Assembly: GCF_900021175.1 (NCBI RefSeq)
Contig: NZ_FCOP01000010.1
Coordinates: 692,940-756,939 of the forward strand
Length of the DNA stretch: 64,000 nucleotides
Direction of reading: 5' to 3'
DNA from: Pseudenterobacter timonensis
Lineage (GTDB): Bacteria; Pseudomonadota; Gammaproteobacteria; Enterobacterales; Enterobacteriaceae
The position numbers and the translations under genes are program-made. Of this stretch, positions 11,515 through 19,813 are shown piece after piece (position 1 is the stretch's first letter; each line of letters begins with the position of its first letter). The notes beneath the pieces are model-generated. The model did not search any database, was not told the origin of the DNA, and worked only from the letters and a program-made list of their open reading frames with translations.

Positions 11515-11821
11515 AACACCTTCCTGCGTTTCTCAAAATTCACTGTTTGATTCTGTTTGCTCACTTTTTCGCCTTTCGCGAGACCTTATCTTGTCAGTAA
11601 CGGGCCCTGATGCGTGCCGAATCCTTTGCAGAAGCCAGCAAAATACGCTTATAAAACACTCCCTTTGCGGGTTTTACAGGCGAATTGCCTGCGATTTGTG
11701 CAAACGATTAAAGCTTATGGAAAATTGTTTGACTTATAAGTCGGGGAAAGTAATATATGCGCCACGCAGCGACGAAGAGCTTTCAACGAGTTCTTCGAAG
11801 CACTCGAAAGAGGCGTTGAGT
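11515..11821. other. csrA-tRNA intergenic region
   Basis: No convincing reading frame. The region holds the stable-RNA promoter at 11729-11756. The 65 bases downstream of it form the 5' leader of the tRNA operon. Confidence 0.6.
11729..11756 (+). promoter_or_regulatory. Promoter of the serV-arg tRNA operon
   Basis: TTGACT (11729-11734) and TAATAT (11751-11756) are separated by 16 bases. A GC-rich discriminator (GCGCC) follows, typical of stringently controlled stable-RNA promoters. The putative start is about 60 bases upstream of the tRNA-Ser. Confidence 0.8.
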
Positions 11822-11914
11822 GGTGAGGTGGCCGAGAGGCTGAAGGCGCTCCCCTGCTAAGGGAGTATGCGGTCAAAAGCTGCATCCGGGGTTCGAATCC
11901 CCGCCTCACCGCCA
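11822..11914 (+). tRNA. serV: tRNA-Ser(GCU)
   Basis: A 93-base class II tRNA with a long variable arm. The anticodon GCT lies in CCCTGCTAAGGG, the T-loop is GGTTCGAATCC, the acceptor stem is GGTGAGG/CCTCACC and CCA is encoded. It matches E. coli serV in sequence and position, first in the operon. Confidence 0.98.
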
Positions 11915-11918
11915 TTTT

Positions 11919-11995
11919 GCATCCGTAGCTCAGCTGGATAGAGTACTCGGCTACGAACCGAGCGGTCGGAGGTTCGAATCCTCCCGGATGCACCA
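11919..11995 (+). tRNA. argV: tRNA-Arg(ACG), copy 1
   Basis: A 77-base tRNA, with anticodon ACG in GGCTACGAACC (A34 is modified to inosine in vivo). Acceptor stem is GCATCCG/CGGATGC and CCA is encoded. It lies four bases after tRNA-Ser. The four Arg copies are identical, so the individual gene letters are nominal. Confidence 0.97.
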
Positions 11996-12000
11996 TCCTC

Positions 12001-12128
12001 TTTGAAATAATAGCGATGCTGTTGTTTCAGGGACTCGCGAATTAATCGCGAGCACCAGGGAGGATAACGTTGCGACAGCAACGGCCCGTAGGGCGAGGCG
12101 CAGCCGAGTAATCCTCCCGGATGCACCA
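12001..12128 (+). repeat. tRNA spacer repeat A ending in a tRNA-Arg 3' fragment
   Basis: Starts with TTTGAAATAATAGCGATGCT and ends with ATCCTCCCGGATGCACCA, which copies the last ~17 bases of tRNA-Arg including CCA. The core GGCCCGTAGGGCGAGGCGCA is shared with repeat B (12521-12600). Relative to B it carries about 50 extra bases containing the inverted repeat CTCGCGA-ATTAA-TCGCGAG. It resembles the rtT-type repeats downstream of E. coli tyrT. Confidence 0.7.
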
Positions 12129-12190
12129 TATTTTGGTTATCGCTTTTGAAGTGAGACCAGATATCAGCAGTAACAGCAGTAATTCCCGAT

Positions 12191-12267
12191 GCATCCGTAG
12201 CTCAGCTGGATAGAGTACTCGGCTACGAACCGAGCGGTCGGAGGTTCGAATCCTCCCGGATGCACCA
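12191..12267 (+). tRNA. argY: tRNA-Arg(ACG), copy 2
   Basis: A 77-base copy identical to the gene at 11919-11995, preceded by the spacer ATTCCCGAT that is almost shared with copies 3 and 4. Confidence 0.97.
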
Positions 12268-12330
12268 TCTATTACTCAGTATGGCTTAAAGCGATACCTG
12301 ATATCAGCAGTAACAGTAGTAAATCCCGAT

Positions 12331-12407
12331 GCATCCGTAGCTCAGCTGGATAGAGTACTCGGCTACGAACCGAGCGGTCGGAGGTTCGAATCCTCCCGGA
12401 TGCACCA
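12331..12407 (+). tRNA. argZ: tRNA-Arg(ACG), copy 3
   Basis: Identical 77-base copy. The spacer before it, with GATATCAGCAGTAACAGTAG, is nearly the same as the spacer before copy 2, indicating tandem duplication of tRNA plus spacer. Confidence 0.97.
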
Positions 12408-12438
12408 TCTTTACTATTTATCAAAGCAGTATCCCGAT

Positions 12439-12515
12439 GCATCCGTAGCTCAGCTGGATAGAGTACTCGGCTACGAACCGAGCGGTCGGAGGTTCGAATC
12501 CTCCCGGATGCACCA
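12439..12515 (+). tRNA. argQ: tRNA-Arg(ACG), copy 4
   Basis: Identical 77-base copy, last tRNA of the operon, followed by spacer repeat B. Confidence 0.97.
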
Positions 12516-12520
12516 TCTTC

Positions 12521-12600
12521 TCCGAAATAACAGCGACGCAGTTGTTTCAGCAACGGCCCGCAGGGCGAGGCGCAGCCGAGTCATCCTCCCGGATGCACCA
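12521..12600 (+). repeat. tRNA spacer repeat B ending in a tRNA-Arg 3' fragment
   Basis: An 80-base relative of repeat A that begins TCCGAAATAACAGCGACGCA, shares the GGCCCGCAGGGCGAGGCGCA core and ends with ATCCTCCCGGATGCACCA. It follows the last tRNA-Arg directly and may be part of the primary transcript. Confidence 0.7.
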
Positions 12601-12730
12601 TCTTCTTCTCTTCTTTTTTCTTCTCTGTTTATTCCTTCATCGTTCTGACAGTAATCCTTATCTCCATCAGCGACAAAAAAGACCATTTGCGATACAGTAT
12701 TAACCTTGTTAATCGTTTTGCGAGAGCACG

Positions 12731-13297
12731 ATGTACGCACAGTATGACGGTCTGATTTTTGATATGGATGGCACTATCCTCGATACGGAGCCAACGCACC
12801 GTAAGGCGTGGGATGAGGTGCTTGGCCGCTACGGTATGCGCTTCGACCTTGAAGCGATGATTGGCCTCAACGGATCCCCCACCTGGCGTATTGCACAGGC
12901 CGTGATTGAACTGAATCAGGCCGATCTCGACCCGCACCAGCTCGCGCGTGAAAAAACCGACGCGGTAAAAGCGATACTGTTAGATACCGTACAACCTTTA
13001 CCGCTCGTTGAGGTGGTGAAAGAGTGGTACGGGCGTCGTCCTATGTCAGTCGGGACGGGCAGCGAAAGCGCGATTGCCGAAGCGCTGCTCAACCATCTTG
13101 ACCTGCGCCGCTATTTCACTGCTGTCGTTGCCGCCGATCATGTTAAAAATCACAAGCCCGCCCCGGACACCTTCCTGCTTTGTGCAGAGTTAATGGGTGT
13201 ACCTCCTGCAAAATGTGTCGTGTTTGAGGATGCTGATTTTGGTATTCAGGCCGCGCGTGATGCCGGAATGGCGGCGGTGGACGTTCGCCTGCTGTGA
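12731..13297 (+). CDS. yqaB: Fructose-1-phosphate phosphatase YqaB (HAD family)
   Basis: HAD-superfamily sugar phosphatase, 188 residues, active in E. coli on fructose 1-phosphate and 6-phosphogluconate. The nucleophile motif FDMDGTILDTE carries Asp11 and Asp13. Motif II is in VGTGSES, the lysine of motif III in HVKNHKPAPDTFL and the metal-binding acidic pair in VVFEDADFGIQAA. The stop codon overlaps the GTG start of yqaA, so the two genes are translationally coupled. Confidence 0.95.
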   Translation: MYAQYDGLIFDMDGTILDTEPTHRKAWDEVLGRYGMRFDLEAMIGLNGSPTWRIAQAVIELNQADLDPHQLAREKTDAVKAILLDTVQPLPLVEVVKEWYGRRPMSVGTGSESAIAEALLNHLDLRRYFTAVVAADHVKNHKPAPDTFLLCAELMGVPPAKCVVFEDADFGIQAARDAGMAAVDVRLL

Positions 13298-13722
13298 GTG
13301 ACCTGCTGTCACTCGCTTCACTTTTCGCCGGCAGCTTTCTGAGCGCCACACTACTTCCGGGCAATTCCGAAGTTGTGCTGGTTGCCATGCTGCTGTCGGG
13401 CTTAAGTCAGCCGTGGTTGCTGGTCTTAACCGCAACAATGGGTAATAGCCTTGGAGGGCTGACTAACGTTATCCTTGGGCGTTTCTTTCCGTTACGTGAA
13501 AAATCACGCTGGCAGGAAAGGGCAGCAGGCTGGCTTAAACGCTATGGAGCTGCCACGCTTTTACTAAGCTGGATGCCTGTTATGGGCGATTTGCTGTGTC
13601 TGCTGGCGGGATGGATGCGTCTCTCCTGGGGACCAGTGCTCTTTTTTTTGTGCCTTGGCAAAGGGGTGCGCTATGTCTTTGTGGCATTCGCGACTTTACA
13701 GGGTATGACGTGGTGGCACTAA
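13294..13722 (+). CDS. yqaA: DedA/SNARE-associated family inner-membrane protein YqaA
   Basis: A 142-residue integral membrane protein matching E. coli YqaA in length. Hydrophobic stretches include SLASLFAGSFLSATLLPGNSE, WLLVLTATMGNSLGG and LSWMPVMGDLLCLLAGWM. The GNSEVVLVA and GDLLCLLAGW segments are typical of this small VTT/DedA-like family. The start is a GTG whose last two bases lie in the yqaB TGA, a four-base overlap. Its function is unknown in detail. Confidence 0.93.
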   Translation: MSDLLSLASLFAGSFLSATLLPGNSEVVLVAMLLSGLSQPWLLVLTATMGNSLGGLTNVILGRFFPLREKSRWQERAAGWLKRYGAATLLLSWMPVMGDLLCLLAGWMRLSWGPVLFFLCLGKGVRYVFVAFATLQGMTWWH

Positions 13723-13805
13723 TTGGTGGAATAAATAAGCGACCTTCAATCGTCAACCATTACAATTATGCTAAGTAACTACTCTTTGACAGGCGGGAGG
13801 TCAAT

Positions 13806-15350
13806 TTGATCCCGGACGTATCACAGGCGCTGGCCTGGCTGGAAAATCATCCTCAGGCTCTGAAGGGGATCCAGCGCGGTCTTGAGCGCGAAACGCTACG
13901 CGTAAACGCAGATGGAAGTTTAGCGACAACGGGACATCCGCAGGCGCTGGGTTCAGCGTTAACGCATAAATGGATCACAACCGATTTTGCCGAAGCGCTG
14001 CTGGAATTTATTACCCCGGTAGATGGCGATATCGATCATATGCTCGACGTCATGCGCGACATCCATCGCTATACGGCTCGCCAGCTCGGGGACGAGCGGA
14101 TGTGGCCGCTGAGCATGCCCTGCTATATTGCGCAGGGACAGGAAATTGAGCTGGCGCAGTATGGCAGCTCTAACATTGGGCGGCTGAAAACCCTCTACCG
14201 CGAAGGGCTGAAGAACCGCTACGGCGCGTTGATGCAGACCATCTCCGGCGTGCACTATAACTTCTCCCTGCCGATGGCCTTCTGGGAAGCGAAGTGCGGG
14301 GGGACGAGCAAAGAGGCGATTTCGGACGGCTATTTCCGCCTGATCCGTAACTACTATCGCTTCGGCTGGGTTATTCCTTACCTGTTCGGCGCCTCGCCCG
14401 CGATTTGCTCCTCGTTCCTCCAGGGCAAGCCCACCGCGCTGCCATTCGAGAAAACCGAATGCGGCATGTACTATCTGCCTTATGCGACTTCCCTGCGTAT
14501 GAGCGATCTGGGTTATACCAATAAGTCGCAAAGCAATCTCGGTATTACGTTTAACGAATTGCATGAGTATGTGGCAGGATTGAAGCGGGCGATCAAAACG
14601 CCGTCGGAAGAGTACGAGAAAATCGGCCTCGAAAAAGAGGGCAAGCGTCTGCAAATCAACAGCAACGTCCTGCAGATTGAAAACGAACTCTATGCGCCGA
14701 TTCGCCCGAAGCGGGTCACCCGCAACGGGGAAGCGCCCTCGGATGCGCTGGAGCGCGGCGGTATCGAGTATATCGAAGTGCGCTCGCTGGATATCAACCC
14801 GTTCTCCCCCATCGGTGTGGACGAGCAGCAGGTGCGTTTCCTGGATCTCTTCATGGTCTGGTGCGCGCTGGCAGAGGCGCCGGAAATGAGCGCCGATGAA
14901 CTGCTCTGCACCCGCACCAACTGGAACCGCGTGATCCTCGAAGGGCGCAAACCGGGCCTGACGCTCGGCATGGGTTGTGAAACGGCCCAGCATCCGCTGG
15001 CGCAGGTGGGTAAAGATCTCTTCCGTGACCTGAAGCGCGTGGCGCAGACCCTGGATCGTATTGATGGTTCAGAGGCGTATCAGAAGGTGGCGGACCAGCT
15101 GGTCGCCTGTTTTGACGATCCGGAGCTGACCTTCTCCGCGCGCATTCTGCGCTCGATGATTGAGAAGGGCATTGGCGGCACGGGGCGTGCGCTCTCGGCG
15201 CAGTACCGGGAGATGTTGCTCAGTGAGCCGCTGACGGTTATCAGCGAAGAGGCCTTTATCGCCGAGCGGGACGCGTCGGTAGCGCGGCAGAAAGAGGTGG
15301 AAGCGGCAGATACGGAGCCGTTTGACGTTTATCTGGCGAAGCACGCGTAG
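13806..15350 (+). CDS. gshA: Glutamate-cysteine ligase
   Basis: First enzyme of glutathione synthesis, joining glutamate and cysteine with ATP; 514 residues (E. coli 518). The start is TTG at 13806, with GGGAGGTCAA upstream. The unusual initiation codon is conserved with E. coli gshA and probably limits expression. Conserved segments include [30 protein letters not shown] and [20 protein letters not shown]. Compared with E. coli the stretch after WEAKCG is about four residues shorter ([13 protein letters not shown]), which accounts for the length difference. Confidence 0.97.
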   Translation: MIPDVSQALAWLENHPQALKGIQRGLERETLRVNADGSLATTGHPQALGSALTHKWITTDFAEALLEFITPVDGDIDHMLDVMRDIHRYTARQLGDERMWPLSMPCYIAQGQEIELAQYGSSNIGRLKTLYREGLKNRYGALMQTISGVHYNFSLPMAFWEAKCGGTSKEAISDGYFRLIRNYYRFGWVIPYLFGASPAICSSFLQGKPTALPFEKTECGMYYLPYATSLRMSDLGYTNKSQSNLGITFNELHEYVAGLKRAIKTPSEEYEKIGLEKEGKRLQINSNVLQIENELYAPIRPKRVTRNGEAPSDALERGGIEYIEVRSLDINPFSPIGVDEQQVRFLDLFMVWCALAEAPEMSADELLCTRTNWNRVILEGRKPGLTLGMGCETAQHPLAQVGKDLFRDLKRVAQTLDRIDGSEAYQKVADQLVACFDDPELTFSARILRSMIEKGIGGTGRALSAQYREMLLSEPLTVISEEAFIAERDASVARQKEVEAADTEPFDVYLAKHA

Positions 15351-15366
15351 CAGAGTAGCAGAAAAG

Positions 15367-15440
15367 AAAAAGGCCACATCTCTGTGGCCAAACTTACATC
15401 TCTGAAGAACAGGGATGATGATAACAAATGCGCGTCTTTC
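15367..15440 (-). ncRNA. micA: Hfq-dependent sRNA MicA
   Basis: A 74-base gene on the strand opposite gshA and luxS, in the same intergenic position as in E. coli. The 5' end reads GAAAGACGCGCATTTGTTAT, the seed region that pairs with ompA and other porin mRNAs. The 3' end is a terminator hairpin GGCCACA-GAGA-TGTGGCC followed by TTTTT. In E. coli it represses outer-membrane protein synthesis during sigma-E stress. Confidence 0.95.
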
Positions 15441-15446
15441 ATATAC

Positions 15447-15473
15447 TCAGACGCGCAGGCGAGCAAAGAGTTC
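15447..15473 (-). promoter_or_regulatory. Sigma-E promoter of micA
   Basis: Minus-strand -35 GAACT (15469-15473) and -10 TCTGA (15447-15451), 17 bases apart, agree with the RpoE consensus. They place the start at the observed MicA 5' end. Confidence 0.85.
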
Positions 15474-15509
15474 AGTTTATTTTAAAAAAATCACTATCGG
15501 AGGTGACGT

Positions 15510-16025
15510 ATGCCGTTATTAGATAGCTTTACTGTCGACCATACCCGTATGGAAGCGCCTGCCGTGCGCGTAGCCAAGACCATGCACACCCCACACGGGG
15601 ACACTATCACCGTATTCGATCTGCGCTTCTGCGTGCCGAATAAAGAGGTGATGCCGGAGAAAGGGATCCACACCCTGGAGCACCTCTTTGCCGGTTTCAT
15701 GCGCGATCACCTGAACGGCAACGGCGTGGAAATCATCGATATCTCCCCGATGGGCTGCCGTACCGGTTTCTATATGAGCCTGATCGGTACGCCGGAGGAG
15801 TCCCGCGTTGCTGAAGCCTGGAAAGCGGCGATGGCCGACGTGCTGAAGGTGCAGGATCAGAACCAGATCCCGGAGCTGAATGTTTATCAGTGCGGAACTT
15901 ACCAGATGCACTCTCTGGAAGAGGCGCAGGAGATTGCCCGTCATATCATTGAGCGCGACGTGCGCGTCAACAGTAATGACGAGCTGGCTTTACCGAAAGA
16001 GAAATTGCAGGAACTGCATATCTAG
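15510..16025 (+). CDS. luxS: S-ribosylhomocysteine lyase LuxS
   Basis: Cleaves S-ribosylhomocysteine to homocysteine and the autoinducer-2 precursor DPD, in the activated methyl cycle. It is 171 residues. The metal site is formed by His54 and His58 in [10 protein letters not shown], with Cys128 in [10 protein letters not shown]; Glu57 is also present. A strong GGAGGTG ribosome site precedes the ATG. The region just upstream carries micA antisense, and a shared terminator separates it from emrB. Confidence 0.98.
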   Translation: MPLLDSFTVDHTRMEAPAVRVAKTMHTPHGDTITVFDLRFCVPNKEVMPEKGIHTLEHLFAGFMRDHLNGNGVEIIDISPMGCRTGFYMSLIGTPEESRVAEAWKAAMADVLKVQDQNQIPELNVYQCGTYQMHSLEEAQEIARHIIERDVRVNSNDELALPKEKLQELHI

Positions 16026-16037
16026 CCCTGTGCCGGT

Positions 16038-16063
16038 GCAGGCCCGATGCTTATCGGGCCTGC
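16038..16063. terminator. Bidirectional terminator between luxS and emrB
   Basis: Eleven-base stem GCAGGCCCGAT / ATCGGGCCTGC with a GCTT loop, between two convergent genes. A second CGGCCCGATAAG copy of one arm follows at about 16074-16085. Confidence 0.8.
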
Positions 16064-16094
16064 ATCTCCCTTGTCGGCCCGATAAGAAATAACA

Positions 16095-17651
16095 TCAGTG
16101 CGCGCCGCCGCCGCCCCCGCCGGCACCAAACGGTGGACGAGCAAACCACACCAGTCCCAGCAGGACCAGGAAGATCCCCGCCGATATCCAGAAAATCTCG
16201 TTAGCAGAGATAATCAGCCCCTGGTTGGTGATCTGCTGTGCCAGCCAGCCGGACGCCTGCTGCTGCGTCATTCCCATTCCCTGAAGCTGGTTATACATCG
16301 CCTGGGCGTTGGGGTTGTACGGATTGACATATTCCGTCAGCTGGGCGTGGTGCATTGACTCGCGGTTGGTCCACAGCGTGGTGGTAATGGAGGTGCCGAT
16401 CGAGCCCGCCAGCGTTCGCGTGAAGTTCGACAGGCTCGATGCCGCCGCCAGACGTTCCGGCGGCAGGCCGGAGAGCGTGATGGTGGTAAGCGGCATAAAG
16501 AAGCAGGCCACCGCAAAGCCCTGGATAAACTGCGGCCAGGCCGAGGCGCCAAAGTTCATTCCCGGCTCAAAGGTCCAGGCGCGCCAGTAGAAGCAGACCG
16601 CATACATGATAAAGCTGAAGGTGACCAGCCGGCGCATGTCGAGCTTATGGGCGAAGCGGCCAATTATCGGCGACAGGATCACCGGTATCACCCCCACCGG
16701 TGCGGAAGCCAGCCCTGCCCAGGTGGCGGTATAGCCATAGACCTCCTGCAAGAGCTGCGGCAGCAAGACGATAGCGCCGAAGTAGAGCATATAGGCAAGG
16801 CTGATACAGAGGCAGCCGATGGTGAAGTTTCGCGACTTAAAGAGCGAAAGATCAACTATCGGGTTATCGTCCGTCAGCTCCCAGACAATCAGGAAGCTTA
16901 TCGCCACCACCGCCACGATGGTCAGAATGACGATCTCCTGCGAGGAGAACCAGTCCAGCTCCTTACCCCGGTCCAGCATAATCTGCAGGCTACCGATGCC
17001 TATCACCAGCAGCGCAAGGCCAACGGCGTCAATCCGCCGCTGTTCGGTGCGTGTTTCACGTCCGCGCAGGGTCTGCAGGGTCATCAGCACCACGGCTACG
17101 CCAATCGGCACGTTGATGAAGAAGATCCAGCCCCAGTGGTAATTATCGCTGATATAGCCGCCAAGGATCGGGCCGCATATCGGCGCCACAATCACCGTCA
17201 TTGACCAGAGCGCCAGCGCTATCGAGCGTTTGGCGGGCGGATAGTTGCTCAGCAGCAGGCTCTGCGAGAGCGGAATCAGCGGCCCGGCGACAATCCCCTG
17301 AATAACGCGAAAGAAGATCAGCATGGTCAGGCTGCTGGAGACGCCGCAGGCCCAGGAAGCGATGGCGAAAGCGATTGTTGACCAGACGAAGAGCTTCACT
17401 TCGCCGACGCGCTTTGCCAGCCAGCCGGTGATAGGGATGGAGATGGCGTTCGCCACCCCGAAGGAGGTGATAACCCATGTCCCCTGGCTCAGCGAGGAGC
17501 CAAGGTTACCGGCAATGGTCGGGATCGCCACGTTGGCGATGGTCGAATCCAGCACCTGCATGAAGGTCGCCAGGGAGAGCGCAATGGTCATGATGACCAG
17601 CTGCGCCCCCTCCAGCGGTTTTTGTGGTTTTTGCTGTTGCATAGCGCTCAC
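16095..17651 (-). CDS. emrB: EmrAB-TolC multidrug efflux MFS subunit EmrB
   Basis: Inner-membrane proton-drug antiporter of the DHA2 (14-TMS) family, 518 residues (E. coli 512), exporting hydrophobic agents such as uncouplers through EmrA and TolC. The motifs LDSTIANVAIPTIAGNLG (TM1), GWLAKRVGEVKLF and the DHA2 motif C region PLIPLSQSLLLSNYPP are clear. The C-terminus has a glycine-rich tail (GAGGGGGGAH), longer than in E. coli. It starts seven bases after the emrA stop. Confidence 0.96.
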   Translation of the reverse strand: MSAMQQQKPQKPLEGAQLVIMTIALSLATFMQVLDSTIANVAIPTIAGNLGSSLSQGTWVITSFGVANAISIPITGWLAKRVGEVKLFVWSTIAFAIASWACGVSSSLTMLIFFRVIQGIVAGPLIPLSQSLLLSNYPPAKRSIALALWSMTVIVAPICGPILGGYISDNYHWGWIFFINVPIGVAVVLMTLQTLRGRETRTEQRRIDAVGLALLVIGIGSLQIMLDRGKELDWFSSQEIVILTIVAVVAISFLIVWELTDDNPIVDLSLFKSRNFTIGCLCISLAYMLYFGAIVLLPQLLQEVYGYTATWAGLASAPVGVIPVILSPIIGRFAHKLDMRRLVTFSFIMYAVCFYWRAWTFEPGMNFGASAWPQFIQGFAVACFFMPLTTITLSGLPPERLAAASSLSNFTRTLAGSIGTSITTTLWTNRESMHHAQLTEYVNPYNPNAQAMYNQLQGMGMTQQQASGWLAQQITNQGLIISANEIFWISAGIFLVLLGLVWFARPPFGAGGGGGGAH

Positions 17652-17658
17652 CCTCGGA

Positions 17659-18831
17659 TTAACCGGCGTTCGCTTTCACGATGTCATCGATAAGCTTATT
17701 CACCGGATCAAGGCTGATTTCGCGGGCGTTACTCTCCAGCGCAGGCGTATTACGCACCTGGTTGGCCAGCATCTGGCCGCCGCGGTTGGAGGTATCAACG
17801 GTAACCAGCGTCGACAGGCCGATACGCAGCGGATGGTTAGCAAGCTGTTTGGTATCCAGCTCGATACGCACCGGCAGACGCTGAACCACTTTGATCCAGT
17901 TACCGGTGGCGTTCTGGGCGGGCAGCAGAGAGAAGGCGCTGCCGGTCCCCATATCGAGCCCGACCACTTTACCGGTGTATTTCACCTCGTCGCCGTAGAT
18001 ATCGCTGACCACGGTAGCCGTCTGGCCGATACGCATATGGGCAAGCTGCGTCTCTTTAAAGTTCGCATCCACCCACAGGTTGGTGGCCGGCACCACCGCC
18101 ATCAGCGGCGTGGTCGGGCTAATTTGCGCGCCGGGCTGAACGGAACGACGGGAGACGTAGCCGGTCATCGGGCTGACAATTTTGGTACGCTGCAGGGCAA
18201 GCCAGGCGTTACGCACTTCTGTCGCCGCCTGTTGCACCGCCGGCTGGTTTTCCAGGCGTGTATTCAGGATCATCGCCTGGTTCGCGTTGTACTGCTGGAT
18301 AGCGACGTCAAGCTGCGCCTGGGCGCTGGCGACGGCGTCACGGGCGTGTTGCAGCTCCTCGCGGCCAATCAGGTTCGCGGAGCCAAGCGGCACGCGGCGG
18401 TTGAGGTCGCTCTGCGCCTGCGCAAGGGCGGTTTTTTGCACCTCGACGTTGGCCTGAAGCTGTTTACTGTTGATCATCTGCTGACGCGTCTGACGCACGC
18501 TGGCGGCCAGCTGGGTCTGCGCTTTTTCAAAGGCCTGCTGCGCATCGGTCGGATCGAGCGTGACCAGCACATCCCCTTTTTGCACATAGTCGGTATTATC
18601 AGCCCAGACTTTCGTCACGCTGCCCGACACCTGCGCCATAATCTGTACCTGATTCCCTGCGACGTACGCATCATCCGTCTCTTCAAAATGACGCAGTACT
18701 AAAAACCAATAGATCCCATATGCCACTGCAAGAATGATAAAGAGCAAAGTCAGCAGAAGAAGGGCGCGTTTGCGTTTCCCTTTTTTGCTGGCCGGTTGCT
18801 GCGGGTTAATGTTCTCCGCATTTGCGCTCAT
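17659..18831 (-). CDS. emrA: EmrAB-TolC multidrug efflux membrane fusion protein EmrA
   Basis: Periplasmic adaptor, 390 residues, the E. coli length. A basic cytoplasmic tail is followed by a single TM (LLLLTLLFIILAVAYGIYWF). Then come the HlyD biotinyl-lipoyl halves (SGSVTKVWADNTDYVQKGDV), a long alpha-hairpin and the beta-barrel. The start at 18831 (MSANAEN) fits the family; the longer frame up to 18861 has no support. It lies between emrR and emrB in one operon. Confidence 0.96.
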   Translation of the reverse strand: MSANAENINPQQPASKKGKRKRALLLLTLLFIILAVAYGIYWFLVLRHFEETDDAYVAGNQVQIMAQVSGSVTKVWADNTDYVQKGDVLVTLDPTDAQQAFEKAQTQLAASVRQTRQQMINSKQLQANVEVQKTALAQAQSDLNRRVPLGSANLIGREELQHARDAVASAQAQLDVAIQQYNANQAMILNTRLENQPAVQQAATEVRNAWLALQRTKIVSPMTGYVSRRSVQPGAQISPTTPLMAVVPATNLWVDANFKETQLAHMRIGQTATVVSDIYGDEVKYTGKVVGLDMGTGSAFSLLPAQNATGNWIKVVQRLPVRIELDTKQLANHPLRIGLSTLVTVDTSNRGGQMLANQVRNTPALESNAREISLDPVNKLIDDIVKANAG

Positions 18832-18956
18832 TGTTGTTCTCCACGATCTTCTTATTGTCACCGCGGCTGTGCCGGGCAGTTGTCAGAAAGGCCAGCAGTA
18901 TGAGTGCTGGCCTGTCGGTTTTCTTGAAATCTGGATCGGTGAGCGGGTCCTTCGCG

Positions 18957-19487
18957 TTAACGCAGCACCTCAAGGACGGTGCCTTCTTCTTCCATTTGAT
19001 CCAGGCGGGCGAGAAGCTTACGGGTAATGTGCTCCAGCTGGTCGCGTTCGGAGGTGCTGAGCGCGGACCAGAGCTGGTGCAGACAGTTATGCTGCGGCGG
19101 CAGCACTTCGCGCAGGAACTGGTGACCTTTATCGGTCAGTTGCAGATGCAGGCAGCGGCGATCGTTATCGCTCTCGCGGCGCTCAATCCAGCCGCGCTTT
19201 TCCAGCTCATCAGCGATACGAGTAGCGTTAGTGCGGGAAGAGCCCAGCGCACAGCTCAGTTCAGAAGGCTGAATGCTGTGGTTTTCCTGAGACTCCAGCG
19301 TAATCAACGCCATAAATAACGTCTCGTTAATCCCTTGAGCTTTCAGCATCTTATTACGGTTGTCCAGCAGCTTGCCCTGCATATGCATGCAAAGACGGGT
19401 TAACAGGATCTCCTGGTATGGAAAATCCTCATGGCGACTGGCGCGAAATTTAAGCATTTGTTCAATGGGCGTAAACGAACTATCCAT
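18957..19487 (-). CDS. mprA: MarR-family repressor EmrR (MprA)
   Basis: Ligand-responsive repressor of emrRAB, 176 residues as in E. coli. The winged helix is visible in [30 protein letters not shown], with the wing [15 protein letters not shown]. The first gene of the emrRAB operon, it binds its own promoter region; dissociation by uncouplers or salicylate induces efflux. The 125-base gap to emrA is as in relatives. Confidence 0.96.
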   Translation of the reverse strand: MDSSFTPIEQMLKFRASRHEDFPYQEILLTRLCMHMQGKLLDNRNKMLKAQGINETLFMALITLESQENHSIQPSELSCALGSSRTNATRIADELEKRGWIERRESDNDRRCLHLQLTDKGHQFLREVLPPQHNCLHQLWSALSTSERDQLEHITRKLLARLDQMEEEGTVLEVLR

Positions 19488-19813
19488 TTGGGCATAACCT
19501 CATTAATTACAGCCGATATAGTAACGACAGTGACAAATAATGTAAATGAATTATTTTTGCGAATTAAATACGCATAGCTGATATCACTGTCATCGAGTGC
19601 CGGGTAATTCCGTGACCCGGTGAGCACAGAAGCGGAAGGGCGTGGGGCCCTGGAGGAGAAGGAGAAAAAACGGGGGCGATTAACCAGTCTAAATTATTCA
19701 TGACACTAATTAATGTGTCCCCCGACATCATTATCTCTTAAAAAGGATGATATTAACCTTATCAGACTAAGGGGATGCTTAACACCCTAAGCTCCCCTTC
19801 AGCATTGTAAACG
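19488..19813. other. Spacer where ygaZH would be expected
   Basis: 326 bases without a credible gene. The part next to emrR is AT-rich and should hold the emrRAB promoter and EmrR operator. In E. coli ygaZ and ygaH (AzlC/AzlD-type amino acid exporter) lie between ygaY and mprA; no trace of either is seen. Confidence 0.6.

Noticed and set aside
12001..12600. tRNA 3'-end copies as phage or island attachment sites
   Set aside because: The DNA between the tRNAs and the duplicated ends is only about 80-130 bases and has no integrase; the two units are related to each other, which fits rtT-like repeats better.
11857..12740. Short minus-strand frames over the tRNA-Arg cluster
   Set aside because: Repeated peptides ([19 protein letters not shown]) are antisense translations of the tRNA genes, a common spurious annotation.
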